From Bacilli bacterium (GTDB lineage Bacteria; Bacillota_I; Bacilli_A; RFN20; CAG-826): a DNA stretch of 47,982 bases. A program made the position numbers and the translations under genes. The stretch spans positions 1 to 47,982 of the forward strand of contig JAFSPN010000066.1 of assembly GCA_017442875.1 (NCBI GenBank). Direction: 5' to 3'. Each line of letters starts with the position of its first letter. Position 1 is the first letter of the stretch. Shown here piece by piece: positions 18,307 to 26,093 of the stretch. The notes under the pieces were generated by a model. The model did not search any database and was not told where the DNA came from. It saw only the letters and a list, made by a program, of their open reading frames with translations.

Positions 18307-18335
18307 TTGGAATTCTAAGGATAATTATTCATAAT
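18307..18335 (+). promoter_or_regulatory. recG promoter, -10 box 6 nt before the ATG
   Basis: TTGGAA (18307-18312), 17-nt spacer, CATAAT (18330-18335), then TAATTT and the ATG at 18342. The expected transcription start coincides with the ATG. No ribosome site fits. Confidence 0.6.
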
Positions 18336-18341
18336 TAATTT

Positions 18342-20333
18342 ATGGATAAACTAACCAAGTCTCCACGTCTTAACTATTTGCTCGGACAAATGGGCATATT
18401 TACCCCATATGATGTTATCAATCATCTCCCTAGAAGATATGAAGATTTTTCATACACTATTGAAAAGGATTTGAAAGATAAACAAAGAGTGGTGCTTCTT
18501 GGTAAAGTGATTTCCATTCCTAAAGCCACGAATGCGAAAGGATTGCACATTGTTACTTTCGATTTTATGAGTCGGAGCCGCCGCTACTATAGAGTGGTCT
18601 TTTTCAATCAACCATACTTAACTAAAACCGTTAAAATCGATGAAGAATATTCTCTTGTGGGTTCCTTTAATTTAAAAAGAAATGAAGTCGATGGATCAAA
18701 AATATATAAAGGCGAAATACCAGTTGAAGAGAGGTTAAAGCCAATCTATTCTTTACCATCCGGATATGAGAATCATTTATATGCCTCTTTAGCAAGAAAA
18801 TGTCTTAATGAAGTCCAAGGCCAAATATTCACAACTATTCCATATGACTATTTAAATAAATATCGTTTAGTGAATAAAGAGGTTGCTCTTAACTGGGCTC
18901 ATAATCCAAAAAGCCCAGAAGAGATCCGTCAAGCTTTGAGACATTTAAAATACGAAGAAGCCCTGTTGTTCTCTCTTAAAAATCAACTCATTCGTGAATC
19001 CAATAAATCTTTAAGCAAAATCAAAAAAGAACCGATTGATTTAGACATATGTCAGCCATTTTTGGATACCCTCCCTTATAAATTGACCAAAGATCAAGAG
19101 GAAGCAAGTAAAGAGATTATTGAAGATATGAATCAATCCTCTTTGATGTATCGTCTTCTTCAAGGTGATGTCGGTACAGGTAAGACACTTGTCTCATTTG
19201 TGGCATTATTTGCTAATCACTTAAGAGGTGATCAAGGTGCTTTAATGGCGCCAACCGATGCTTTAGCGAGACAACATTACGCTAACGCATGCAAAGTGTT
19301 TAAAGATACAAAACTTAAAATAGCCTTACTACTTGGTTCGACACCTGCTAGTGAAAAGAAACAAATTAAAGATGATTTAAAAGAAGGTTATATTGATATC
19401 ATCATTGGGACACACGCTTTATTCTCAAAAGATGTCATTTATTCCTCTCTTGGTTTAGTCATTATTGACGAACAACATAGATTCGGTGTGAACCAAAGAA
19501 TTGCTTTAGCGAGTAAAGGTGAACACGCTGATTTACTTATGATGTCAGCCACCCCAATTCCTCGTAGTTTAGCCTTATCAATATATGGCGATTTAGATAT
19601 CTCCACTTTATATACATTCCCATCCACTAAAAGAGATGTGAAGACTTTGATATGCGGCACTGAAGACAAACTAATCTTTGATACTGTCGATAAAGCCTTA
19701 GAGGATGGTAAACAAGTTTATGTCATCGCTCCGTTAATTGACTTTAGCGAAAATGGCAAGTTTTCTGTCGAACAGTTATTTGCAAGATACGCTCTCCGTT
19801 ATAAAGCGCAAGTGGGTTTATTACACGGCAAAATGAAGCAAGAAGAAAAAGAAGACGTTTTAAATAAATTTTATAGTGGTGAAATCAAAATATTAGTGTC
19901 CACTCAAGTCGTGGAAGTTGGTATTGATGTGAAAAACGCTAATACGATGATCATCTATGATGCCACTAATTTTGGTTTAGCCTCACTCCATCAATTAAGA
20001 GGCCGTATTGGTCGAGATGGTTCAAAAAGTACATGTCTTTTAGCCACTAATGAAGAAGATAAAGATAAATTAGATATCTTAACAAGAAGTGAGGATGGCT
20101 TTGCCATCGCTGAAGAAGATATGAAGCAAAGAGGGCCAGGTGAACTTGCTGGTGTTAAACAATCTGGTATCCCTGATTTCAACTTCTTAAATATCGTCGA
20201 TGACTATAAGATCTTCGTGGTCGCTAGAGACGATGCGAAAGATATCTTAAAACAAAAAGATAATAAACATTATCAGTGGCTCATTAAACGGGCTACTCAG
20301 CTCATCAATCAAGAAGACCTAAAAAGAGCATAA
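18342..20333 (+). CDS. recG: ATP-dependent DNA helicase RecG
   Basis: 663 residues. N-terminal wedge (OB) domain (about 1-200, HLPRRYEDFS), then SF2 helicase core: Walker A GDVGTGKT at 275-282, DEQH at 376-379, SATPIPRSLA motif III, and the motif V/VI region STQVVEVGIDVKNA with HQLRGRIGR. Remodels stalled replication forks and Holliday junctions. The start is ATG 18342, in a leaderless arrangement. In Bacillus recG is followed by fapR-plsX; here an accessory island lies between recG and plsX and fapR is absent. Confident. Confidence 0.97.
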   Translation: MDKLTKSPRLNYLLGQMGIFTPYDVINHLPRRYEDFSYTIEKDLKDKQRVVLLGKVISIPKATNAKGLHIVTFDFMSRSRRYYRVVFFNQPYLTKTVKIDEEYSLVGSFNLKRNEVDGSKIYKGEIPVEERLKPIYSLPSGYENHLYASLARKCLNEVQGQIFTTIPYDYLNKYRLVNKEVALNWAHNPKSPEEIRQALRHLKYEEALLFSLKNQLIRESNKSLSKIKKEPIDLDICQPFLDTLPYKLTKDQEEASKEIIEDMNQSSLMYRLLQGDVGTGKTLVSFVALFANHLRGDQGALMAPTDALARQHYANACKVFKDTKLKIALLLGSTPASEKKQIKDDLKEGYIDIIIGTHALFSKDVIYSSLGLVIIDEQHRFGVNQRIALASKGEHADLLMMSATPIPRSLALSIYGDLDISTLYTFPSTKRDVKTLICGTEDKLIFDTVDKALEDGKQVYVIAPLIDFSENGKFSVEQLFARYALRYKAQVGLLHGKMKQEEKEDVLNKFYSGEIKILVSTQVVEVGIDVKNANTMIIYDATNFGLASLHQLRGRIGRDGSKSTCLLATNEEDKDKLDILTRSEDGFAIAEEDMKQRGPGELAGVKQSGIPDFNFLNIVDDYKIFVVARDDAKDILKQKDNKHYQWLIKRATQLINQEDLKRA

Positions 20334-20358
20334 ATCCTCTTTATAAAAATGATTATTT

Positions 20359-20376
20359 TGATATAATTATGATATA
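20359..20376 (+). promoter_or_regulatory. extended -10 promoter and possible operator of the toxin-antitoxin pair
   Basis: TGATATAAT (TG at 20359, TATAAT at 20362-20367) is an extended -10. The sequence TGATATA recurs 11 bp later (20370-20376), giving direct repeats that overlap the promoter, the usual place for autoregulation by a Phd/YefM antitoxin. GGAGG (20379 on) serves the ATG at 20389. Confidence 0.45.
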
Positions 20377-20388
20377 TGGAGGCATATT

Positions 20389-20637
20389 ATGGCAATTATT
20401 AGACCAAGTGCAGATTTAAGAAATCATTATCAAGAAATTAGCGAAATATGCAAAACAACTAATCAGCCAGTCTACATTACAGTAAATGGCAAAGAAGACA
20501 CTGCCATTATCGCTAGTGATGCTTTAGATGAGCTTTATCGCACAATAAAACTTATGCAAGAAATCAACCAAGGTATTGCTGATGTGCAAAATGGTAGATT
20601 GATTTCGTTAGAAGATGCGAAAAAGAAGCTATTATGA
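20389..20637 (+). CDS. Phd/YefM-family antitoxin
   Basis: 82 residues. The N-terminal half (RPSADLRNHYQEISEICK, then QPVYITVNGKEDTAIIAS) is the Phd/YefM fold: it dimerises and binds operator DNA. The C-terminal part (from about residue 55) is a charged helix that would bind the toxin. Good GGAGG ribosome site. The stop overlaps the following ATG by four bases (ATGA at 20634-20637), so the pair is coupled, antitoxin first. Confidence in the family is high; the antitoxin role rests on the partner's N-terminal domain. Confidence 0.88.
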   Translation: MAIIRPSADLRNHYQEISEICKTTNQPVYITVNGKEDTAIIASDALDELYRTIKLMQEINQGIADVQNGRLISLEDAKKKLL

Positions 20638-21470
20638 AATATCCAATAGTTTTAACTGATAGTGCTTTTCGAGATTTAGAAGAAATTAGAAATTATATAG
20701 CAATAGATAATCCGATAAATGCTAAACATTATCTTCAAGGGATCTTTGATCGTCTAAATAGTCTTTCTTTTTTTCCTAAATTAGGTAAACGTATAGAAAA
20801 TGCCATTTTTGTGTATGCAGATTCTTTATATCTCCCAGTTATGAATCATGTTGCCATCTATCAAATAAACAAAAAAGCTAATATCATTTATGTTTTAAGA
20901 GTGTTGTCCCATTTTCAAGACTGGCACAATATTTTTAATAAAGAAAATATTTCTAAAAAAGAAATAATAGCATCAAATGACCGCATTTCTCTAATTCGCA
21001 TAAATCAAAGTATGGTCTATGACATTTGGCGGAATTCTCTCGATGAAGATAATCGCAAGTATGTTCCTGATGAAGTGTTTGAAAGTTTGCAAGAGGCTTC
21101 AGACGTCGTTGATCAGATTATTATTAATTATGAATCTCAGGATGGCCCGTTTGTTTATGCTATTTTCCGTAACAAAGACCAGATGAATATGGGCTATGTA
21201 CAAATGGTTAAAACAAAGGGTGTTTATGAAATTGGATATCATATTTATAAACCATTTACTAGAAAAAACTATGCTACTGAAGCAGTAAATATTTTTTTAG
21301 AATATCTAAAAGACAATACAGTATTAAAAGAAATATATGGTATTGCTTTAGCGGTCAATAAAGCTAGCCGTAGAGTTTTAGAAAAAACAGGCTTTAAGCT
21401 AATATATGAAGGTCTTGATATATACCAAGGTAGCAAAAGAAAGGTTGTTAAAATGGTAAAAGCAGTTTAG
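20634..21470 (+). CDS. ParE/RelE-type toxin fused to a GNAT acetyltransferase domain
   Basis: 278 residues in one uninterrupted frame. Residues 1-100 are a ParE/RelE-like toxin: VLTDSAFRDLEEIRNYIA, helix pair, then IYVLRVLSHFQDW, the usual end of ParE proteins. Residues about 118-278 resemble a RimJ/RimL-type GNAT: a motif-A-like stretch FTRKNYATEAV, and the NKASRRVLEKTGFK helix common to this group. In the acetyl-CoA loop the usual G-K-G-Y-A is R-K-N-Y-A, so a glycine is replaced by Asn; activity is uncertain. ParE toxins hit gyrase, RelE toxins cut mRNA, and separate GNAT toxins (TacT, AtaT) acetylate aminoacyl-tRNA; the fused combination is unusual. A terminator overlaps the 3' end. Confidence 0.8.
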   Translation: MKYPIVLTDSAFRDLEEIRNYIAIDNPINAKHYLQGIFDRLNSLSFFPKLGKRIENAIFVYADSLYLPVMNHVAIYQINKKANIIYVLRVLSHFQDWHNIFNKENISKKEIIASNDRISLIRINQSMVYDIWRNSLDEDNRKYVPDEVFESLQEASDVVDQIIINYESQDGPFVYAIFRNKDQMNMGYVQMVKTKGVYEIGYHIYKPFTRKNYATEAVNIFLEYLKDNTVLKEIYGIALAVNKASRRVLEKTGFKLIYEGLDIYQGSKRKVVKMVKAV

Positions 21471-21490
21471 TATTGCTGCTTTTCTTTTTA
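21458..21490 (+). terminator. terminator of the toxin-antitoxin operon
   Basis: AAAAGCAG (21458-21465) pairs with CTGCTTTT (21476-21483) around a loop holding the stop codon; a T-rich run follows. Confidence 0.7.
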
Positions 21491-21690
21491 CATTTTATAG
21501 ATTCTTCTCGCTAGAAGTATCACTTTAATAAAAAAGTGATAAGAGTCTATATGACTCATAATAGATTTGGCAAATCATAACGATCTACAGCGGACATAAA
21601 GATTTTTGCTGGTATTTATTAAAATACCTGTCATAATGGAGATAGACAAGTGTCCTTTCCAATCAATTTGATAGAAAGTTTTTAGTATAC
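21491..21690 (+). other. intergenic region with several hairpins upstream of the zinc-ribbon operon
   Basis: No coding frame is seen. Inverted repeats: TATCACTTT (21518-21526) with AAAGTGATA (21533-21541); GAGTC/GACTC near 21543-21557; GATTTG/CAAATC near 21565-21577; GGTATTT/AAATACC near 21611-21628. GGACA near 21593 can also pair with TGTCC near 21651, enclosing the last hairpin. It may be a folded leader, a small RNA or operator clusters; none of the known riboswitch cores was recognised. Confidence 0.35.
21669..21677 (+). promoter_or_regulatory. possible extended -10 promoter of the zinc-ribbon operon
   Basis: TGATAGAAA (TG at 21669, -10 TAGAAA at 21672-21677) would start transcription near 21684, leaving only about 8 nt before the ATG at 21693 and no ribosome site. 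A TATACT at 21686 is too close to the ATG to serve. Confidence 0.3.
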
Positions 21691-21692
21691 TT

Positions 21693-22688
21693 ATGAAACC
21701 TACGCCTAAATTTTGTGTTCACTGTGGATCTCCAATTAAACCAGGAGAACAGTTTTGCATGCATTGTGGTGCTCAATTAGTGAAAAATCTTTATGACCAA
21801 ACACCAATTGAACCCACTGAAGTTAAGCCAACTGAAATCAAACCAACCGAAATCAAACCGACAGAAATCAAACCAACTGAAATAAAGCCGACAGAAATCA
21901 AACCTACAGAGATCGAACCGACTAAGATAGAACCAACAAACATAGAGCCTACTCCAATTGAACCAACACCTATAAAACCAGGTGTATTTAATAACAGGTT
22001 CTTCATGTTCTTTATCAGCCCAAATATTCTTATTTGGGGAATAATTGCTTTAGCATCAACAGTTTTCTTCATGTTTAGTGTGGGACTAGGCGGTTTTAAA
22101 TGGTGGAATGTATTCCCGCTTCTCATCATGTTAGGATCAATATTCGAAGTTGTCTGGGGCATTGTTAAAGCACCAGTGGAAAAGACAAACACTGATGGTT
22201 CACCAAAGAGCAAAGGCAAAATCCTTGTCGACAAGATGAAATATTTAGTGAAAGGCAATGGCCCAAAACCAACCCCAAAGAACTTAGTGGGCGGAATTGC
22301 TGGTGCTACCGCTGCGATAGCGTTATCGTTCTTTTTGCTTATTTCATTATCCATGGGCTTTAAGAACTTTATTGTTTTGGATGGATACACGTTTAAAGAT
22401 TCATTTTCCAACCAAGGTTATAATCCTGAAACAGACTACCGACTCGTGTCGTTCTATTCTGGATATAAAGCACGCGAAACAATAATTTTAAACGGAGAAG
22501 TTAAATTCCAAGTTTCTGGTTCATATTGGAGAATTGGTAATGACTGTGGTCTTAAATGCAAAACTTTAGAAAAAGGCGAATGGGGCTTTTGGGGATATGA
22601 CGAAACTTGGGGTTCCACCCTTAACTTCGAAATTAAGAGTTATAAAGAATTAAGAAGTGGAAACGTACCCTTCTACAGGACGGTCTAA
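21693..22688 (+). CDS. zinc-ribbon membrane protein with PTEIK repeat linker
   Basis: 331 residues. Starts with a four-Cys zinc ribbon (C8, C11, C22, C25). A linker of eleven five-residue units follows (PTEIK and variants, about 40-96), then about three membrane helices (around 103-160 and 203-225) and a 100-residue C-terminal part without helices, probably outside. I do not recognise the outer domain. First gene of a four-gene operon of membrane proteins; the next gene starts 2 nt after its stop. Zinc ribbon plus membrane segments is common in uncharacterised Firmicutes proteins; no function is assigned. No ribosome site is clear at the start. Confidence 0.75.
   Translation: MKPTPKFCVHCGSPIKPGEQFCMHCGAQLVKNLYDQTPIEPTEVKPTEIKPTEIKPTEIKPTEIKPTEIKPTEIEPTKIEPTNIEPTPIEPTPIKPGVFNNRFFMFFISPNILIWGIIALASTVFFMFSVGLGGFKWWNVFPLLIMLGSIFEVVWGIVKAPVEKTNTDGSPKSKGKILVDKMKYLVKGNGPKPTPKNLVGGIAGATAAIALSFFLLISLSMGFKNFIVLDGYTFKDSFSNQGYNPETDYRLVSFYSGYKARETIILNGEVKFQVSGSYWRIGNDCGLKCKTLEKGEWGFWGYDETWGSTLNFEIKSYKELRSGNVPFYRTV
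21804..21980 (+). repeat. 15-bp in-frame tandem repeat coding PTEIK-type units
   Basis: About eleven units of 15 bp (consensus CCAACTGAAATCAAA) with drift at wobble positions and towards the 3' end. Encodes a proline-rich, alternately charged stiff linker between zinc ribbon and membrane. Unit number is likely to vary among strains. Confidence 0.85.
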
Positions 22689-22690
22689 TT

Positions 22691-23143
22691 ATGAACTTTA
22701 ATAGTGGATCTCGTTTAGTGTTTATTATATTTATTATCGCTATAGCGATACTATTAGCGTTGCTCATTGTCTTTGCGATTATTTCAAAGAAAAAGAATAA
22801 AGTGCCAGTGGTTTTAAAAGCATTAACTATTGTTGCCTCTTTAATTGTGGTTGCTGGCTGTTTTGTCTTTCCGCTTTCCTACTATGGGGATATTCCTTTA
22901 AACCTCCAATATGGCAAGTTTATTGCCTATAATTCCGATAATTATTTAAATGTTCATAGAGATAGTGTGAGCCTTCATATTGATGGAGCATCACAAGGCT
23001 TAAAAGGTACATATACATTAAGAAATGATGTTTTAGAAATTACTTATCAAGACGGCACCAAAGATAAGTTCGTCGTAAAGCATTTCGGCCGTGAACTAGT
23101 GGACGCTGAAACAAATAATAAAGCGTACGAATATAAAGGATAG
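22691..23143 (+). CDS. small two-helix membrane protein of the zinc-ribbon operon
   Basis: 150 residues. Two membrane helices (about 8-31 and 42-66) with a short basic loop (KKKNK) between them, then about 84 residues, probably outside, rich in beta-type segments (SVSLHIDG, GTYTLRNDVLEITYQDG). The outer part looks like a small lipocalin-like or DUF-type beta domain seen in Firmicutes proteins that test a default value; I do not recognise it with confidence. Between two zinc-ribbon genes with gaps of 2 and 3 nt, so one operon. It is the only member without a zinc ribbon. Confidence 0.7.
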   Translation: MNFNSGSRLVFIIFIIAIAILLALLIVFAIISKKKNKVPVVLKALTIVASLIVVAGCFVFPLSYYGDIPLNLQYGKFIAYNSDNYLNVHRDSVSLHIDGASQGLKGTYTLRNDVLEITYQDGTKDKFVVKHFGRELVDAETNNKAYEYKG

Positions 23144-23146
23144 ATT

Positions 23147-24169
23147 ATGAAGTTTTGCGCGTATTGTGGTGCCAAGTTAGAAGATGATGCAAAGTTCTGC
23201 CTTTCATGTGGCGAAAAGTGCGTCGAGTTTTTAGATGAAAACGAAGAACCTTCTTTAGAAGAACCTAACTTAGAAGAAGAAAATAAAGCCCAAGAAGAGG
23301 CTGAAAGATTAGAACAAGAAAGACTAGCTGAAAAAGCTCGTTTAAAAGCGGAAGAAGAGGCTAGGCTGGAAGAGGAACGTCTCGCTAAAGAGCAAGAAGA
23401 AAGAAAAGTAAAAGAAGAAGCGGAACGCTTAGAACAAGAGCGTCTCGAACAAGAGAGGCTAGAAGCTGAGCGCCTTGAACAAGAACGCCTTGAGCAGGAA
23501 AGGTTAGAACAAGAACGCCTTGAAGCCGAACGTCTTGAGCAAGAGCGTTTAGAACAGGAGAGACTAGAGCAAGAAAGATTAGAAGCTGAACGCCTTGAAC
23601 AGGAAAAATTAGAACAAGAAAAACTTGCCAAAGAAGAAGCGGAACACCAAGAACAAGAACGCTTAGCGGAACTTCAAAAGAAAGAACAAGAAAACAAAAA
23701 GGTTTCCGAACTAGAAGAGGAAATCGCTTCGTTAAAAGCCCAGTTAGCCAAGGCTCAACAAGGACAAAAAAATGAAGTTGTTGAAGAAGGTCTACTTTTA
23801 CAAGAGCCTGAAAGAGAAGAACCGCTTTTAGATGAACCTGATGAAGAAGAGAATCTCTTAAATGAAACTCTGTTGGAAGATAAAAAGAGAAACAACTTTG
23901 TTTTACCGCTTGTGGCTTTAACTATTTCGTTAGTATCAGCGGTAGCCTACTTATTAATCAAAGACCTTTTCAATTTGAGCATCATTATCTTTGGTGTTAG
24001 TGCGACTATAGTGCTCTTCACATTGATTAGTTCTTTTGTCGTTTTAGGGAATCGTAAAATTAGCAAAAATACCAAATGGCTTTGCATCATCAACATCCTA
24101 TGTTGTATTGGTTTAATTGCCTTCTTGGTTATCACCTGGGCAGGTACATACCCAGGAGGAGGAAAATAA
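23147..24169 (+). CDS. zinc-ribbon protein with long coiled coil and C-terminal membrane helices
   Basis: 340 residues. Four-Cys zinc ribbon (C4, C7, C18, C21), acidic spacer, a charged coiled coil (about 45-205) built largely of LEQER and LEAER units, a second acidic spacer ([13 protein letters not shown]), then three membrane helices (about 249-267, 270-297, 310-332) and the tail GGGK. The regular charged coil would be a rigid rod or single alpha-helix lifting the zinc ribbon from the membrane, presumably in the cytoplasm. No enzyme motif. Its last codons carry the AGGAGGAGG that serves as ribosome site for the next gene. Confidence 0.75.
   Translation: MKFCAYCGAKLEDDAKFCLSCGEKCVEFLDENEEPSLEEPNLEEENKAQEEAERLEQERLAEKARLKAEEEARLEEERLAKEQEERKVKEEAERLEQERLEQERLEAERLEQERLEQERLEQERLEAERLEQERLEQERLEQERLEAERLEQEKLEQEKLAKEEAEHQEQERLAELQKKEQENKKVSELEEEIASLKAQLAKAQQGQKNEVVEEGLLLQEPEREEPLLDEPDEEENLLNETLLEDKKRNNFVLPLVALTISLVSAVAYLLIKDLFNLSIIIFGVSATIVLFTLISSFVVLGNRKISKNTKWLCIINILCCIGLIAFLVITWAGTYPGGGK
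23429..23623 (+). repeat. in-frame repeat coding [10 protein letters not shown] coil
   Basis: Thirteen 15-bp units; a 60-bp (20-residue) super-repeat of three LEQER and one LEAER is visible. Synonymous codons vary between units, so the protein pattern is selected more strongly than the DNA. Confidence 0.8.
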
Positions 24170-24170
24170 T

Positions 24171-25028
24171 ATGAAATATTGCCCAAACTGTGGAGCGCAG
24201 CTTCCAGATGAAGCACGCTTTTGCACGAGGTGTGGCGCCAAACAGCCAGATGCTGAAGCAATTCCACAATCTCAACCAGCTCAACCAGTAGCAGCTCAAC
24301 CAGTAGCAGCTCAACCAGTTAACGGACAAAAGAGTCCAAGAGAAAGATATAACGATTTAGTGAAAAACGACGAAGTGTTTAGAGAAATCGTCACAGTTCG
24401 CAGAAAGAAGTATTTGTTTGAACTCATCTTTGCGGTGGCCTTCATCTCTTGGCTTGTTTGTATGTTTGTTCCGGTCGCTTTATATAACGGCATTGACGCG
24501 ACAAGCGAAGGCGCGATGATTATGAACTCACTTGGTAAAACGTTGCCTCATAAAACATGTGCCTATGATTTAATCGCTCTTGCTGCGGCAGCGGGAAATA
24601 GATCTTTAAATCCAAGTGGTCTTACTTCAGCGTTTGCCACGATGTTTATGATTCTTGGCCCAATAATGACTGCTGTCACTATTGCCTTACCGCTTATTAA
24701 AGCATTCACTGGTAGGGGATATGTTTTAAAAACATATGAAGAAGGTAAAGTTAAACAATTAATCAAAGAAACCGTCAGTCCGTTCTGGGTAGGTGGTGCT
24801 TTTAGCTTCATTATGATTGTTCCTGCTTTAAACTTATTCTTATCCGCTAACGGCGAAAAATATGATGATGGTAAAACGTATTTATATGGCCACATTGAAG
24901 GTAACCCTTCTGGCTTTATCGCTGTCTTAGTGGTAGTCATTCTTTTGACTGGCTTATCCATAGCCGCTACCGCGGTTATTGGTAACATTCTTTCTAAGAA
25001 ACTAAAAGAATACGCCAAGAATATGTAA
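24171..25028 (+). CDS. zinc-ribbon membrane protein with QPVAA linker
   Basis: 285 residues. Four-Cys zinc ribbon (C4, C7, C18, C21), a short QPAQPVAAQPVAAQPV linker, a charged segment (SPRERYNDLVKNDEVFREIVTVRRKK), then four membrane helices (about 82-103, 158-182, 207-228, 253-278). ATG 24171 is used: it begins the zinc ribbon and has AGGAGGAGG directly upstream; a longer frame into the previous gene has no such support. Fourth and last gene of the operon, followed by a terminator. Function unknown; its membrane part does not match a transporter family I know. Confidence 0.77.
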   Translation: MKYCPNCGAQLPDEARFCTRCGAKQPDAEAIPQSQPAQPVAAQPVAAQPVNGQKSPRERYNDLVKNDEVFREIVTVRRKKYLFELIFAVAFISWLVCMFVPVALYNGIDATSEGAMIMNSLGKTLPHKTCAYDLIALAAAAGNRSLNPSGLTSAFATMFMILGPIMTAVTIALPLIKAFTGRGYVLKTYEEGKVKQLIKETVSPFWVGGAFSFIMIVPALNLFLSANGEKYDDGKTYLYGHIEGNPSGFIAVLVVVILLTGLSIAATAVIGNILSKKLKEYAKNM

Positions 25029-25035
25029 AATAATG

Positions 25036-25068
25036 AGGTGTTTGATAATTCAAACATCTTTTTATTTT
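25036..25068 (+). terminator. terminator of the zinc-ribbon operon
   Basis: AGGTGTTTG (25036-25044) pairs with CAAACATCT (25051-25059) with one G-U pair and a 6-nt loop, then a T-rich run. Confidence 0.8.
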
Positions 25069-25094
25069 GCTTAAACGCGTATGCGTGATAGAAT
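25067..25094 (+). promoter_or_regulatory. plsX promoter
   Basis: TTGCTT (25067-25072), 16-nt spacer, extended -10 TGATAGAAT with TAGAAT at 25089-25094. GAGG (25103-25106) is the ribosome site for ATG 25116. The -35 overlaps the end of the preceding terminator. No FapR-type operator was recognised. Confidence 0.5.
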
Positions 25095-25115
25095 ATCGTC
25101 ACGAGGCTTATAACT

Positions 25116-26093
25116 ATGAGAATTGCGGTTGATGCGATGGGTGGCGATAACGGTAGTAAACCTGTTATCGAGGCCATCAAAGAATTTAAAAAAGTATATC
25201 CTGACGACGAGATTATCGTCTTTGGTAATAAAGAAGAGTTAAACGAACTCTCTTCAATTTGTGAAGTTGTTGATGCACCTGAAGTCGTCCCTATGACCGC
25301 AGGCGCATTGGAAGTTATTAGAATGAAAAACTCTTCCATGTGTAAAGCCATCAACGCCATGAAAGAAAATGGTTATGATGCGATTGTTTCCGCTGGCTCA
25401 ACTGGTGGATTCTTAAGCGCTGCTACTATTGTTTTAAAAACAATTCCTGGTGTTAAACGCTCCGCTTTAGTGACTGCTTTCCCAACTAAGATTAAAGGTA
25501 AGAAAGTTGTCGTTTTAGATGTTGGTGCGAACAATGAAAACAACGCTGAAGAATTGGTGCAATTCGCCTATATGGGTAAGGCGTACTGCCAAGCCTTGTT
25601 TAATGTTGAAAAACCCGCTACTTACCTACTAAGTAATGGTAGCGAATCTCATAAAGGTTCACCTTTGGTGAAAGAAACACATGAATTACTTCTTAAGAAT
25701 AACTTTGAAGGTTTCAAAGGTAACATGGAAGCTAGAGATGTTTTAAATGGTGACGCTGACATTTTAGTGAGTGATGGCTTCTCTGGAAACGTCTTACTAA
25801 AAGGCATGGAAGGCATTGCCAAAATGATGTCTGGTATGATCAAAGCTAACTTCAAAAAGAACTTATGGACCAAACTAGGTTATCTCCATGTGAAGAGTGG
25901 CTTTGATAACATGTCAGAAACCATGGACTATAAGAGCGTTGGTGGTGCGATGTTAGTCGGCATCAATGGCGTTGTTATTAAGGCGCATGGTAATTCTGAT
26001 GCTTATTCATTTAAAAACGCTTTAAGAGTGGCTCACCAAATGGTGGAATATAACGTTGTTAATAAAATTAAGGAGTCATTAGCGAATGGATAA
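25116..26093 (+). CDS. plsX: phosphate acyltransferase PlsX
   Basis: 325 residues. Begins MRIAVDAMGGDNG, the family signature; SAGSTGGFLSAA, VLDVGANNEN and the C-terminal GVNG-like GINGVVIKAHGNSDA are also typical. Makes acyl-phosphate from acyl-ACP for PlsY, the first step to phosphatidic acid, at the membrane's inner face. In Bacillus plsX is followed by fabD-fabG-acpP-rnc; here rnc follows directly with an 8-nt overlap, so the fatty-acid genes lie elsewhere. Confident. Confidence 0.97.
   Translation: MRIAVDAMGGDNGSKPVIEAIKEFKKVYPDDEIIVFGNKEELNELSSICEVVDAPEVVPMTAGALEVIRMKNSSMCKAINAMKENGYDAIVSAGSTGGFLSAATIVLKTIPGVKRSALVTAFPTKIKGKKVVVLDVGANNENNAEELVQFAYMGKAYCQALFNVEKPATYLLSNGSESHKGSPLVKETHELLLKNNFEGFKGNMEARDVLNGDADILVSDGFSGNVLLKGMEGIAKMMSGMIKANFKKNLWTKLGYLHVKSGFDNMSETMDYKSVGGAMLVGINGVVIKAHGNSDAYSFKNALRVAHQMVEYNVVNKIKESLANG

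Noticed and set aside
21804-21980. Possible CRISPR array from the regular 15-bp repeat
   Set aside because: Units are contiguous, in frame and without spacers; it is a coding repeat.
21791-22411. Antisense open frame with repeated SVGLI units
   Set aside because: Shadow of the PTEIK repeat; the sense frame has a zinc ribbon and membrane helices.
23047-23631. Long antisense open frame rich in Ser, Cys and Arg
   Set aside because: It is the mirror of the LEQER repeat coding region; no ribosome site or promoter, and its composition follows from the repeat.
24563-25360. 265-codon antisense frame across the zinc-ribbon gene and plsX
   Set aside because: It crosses a terminator, a promoter and two well-supported genes on the other strand; no family resemblance.
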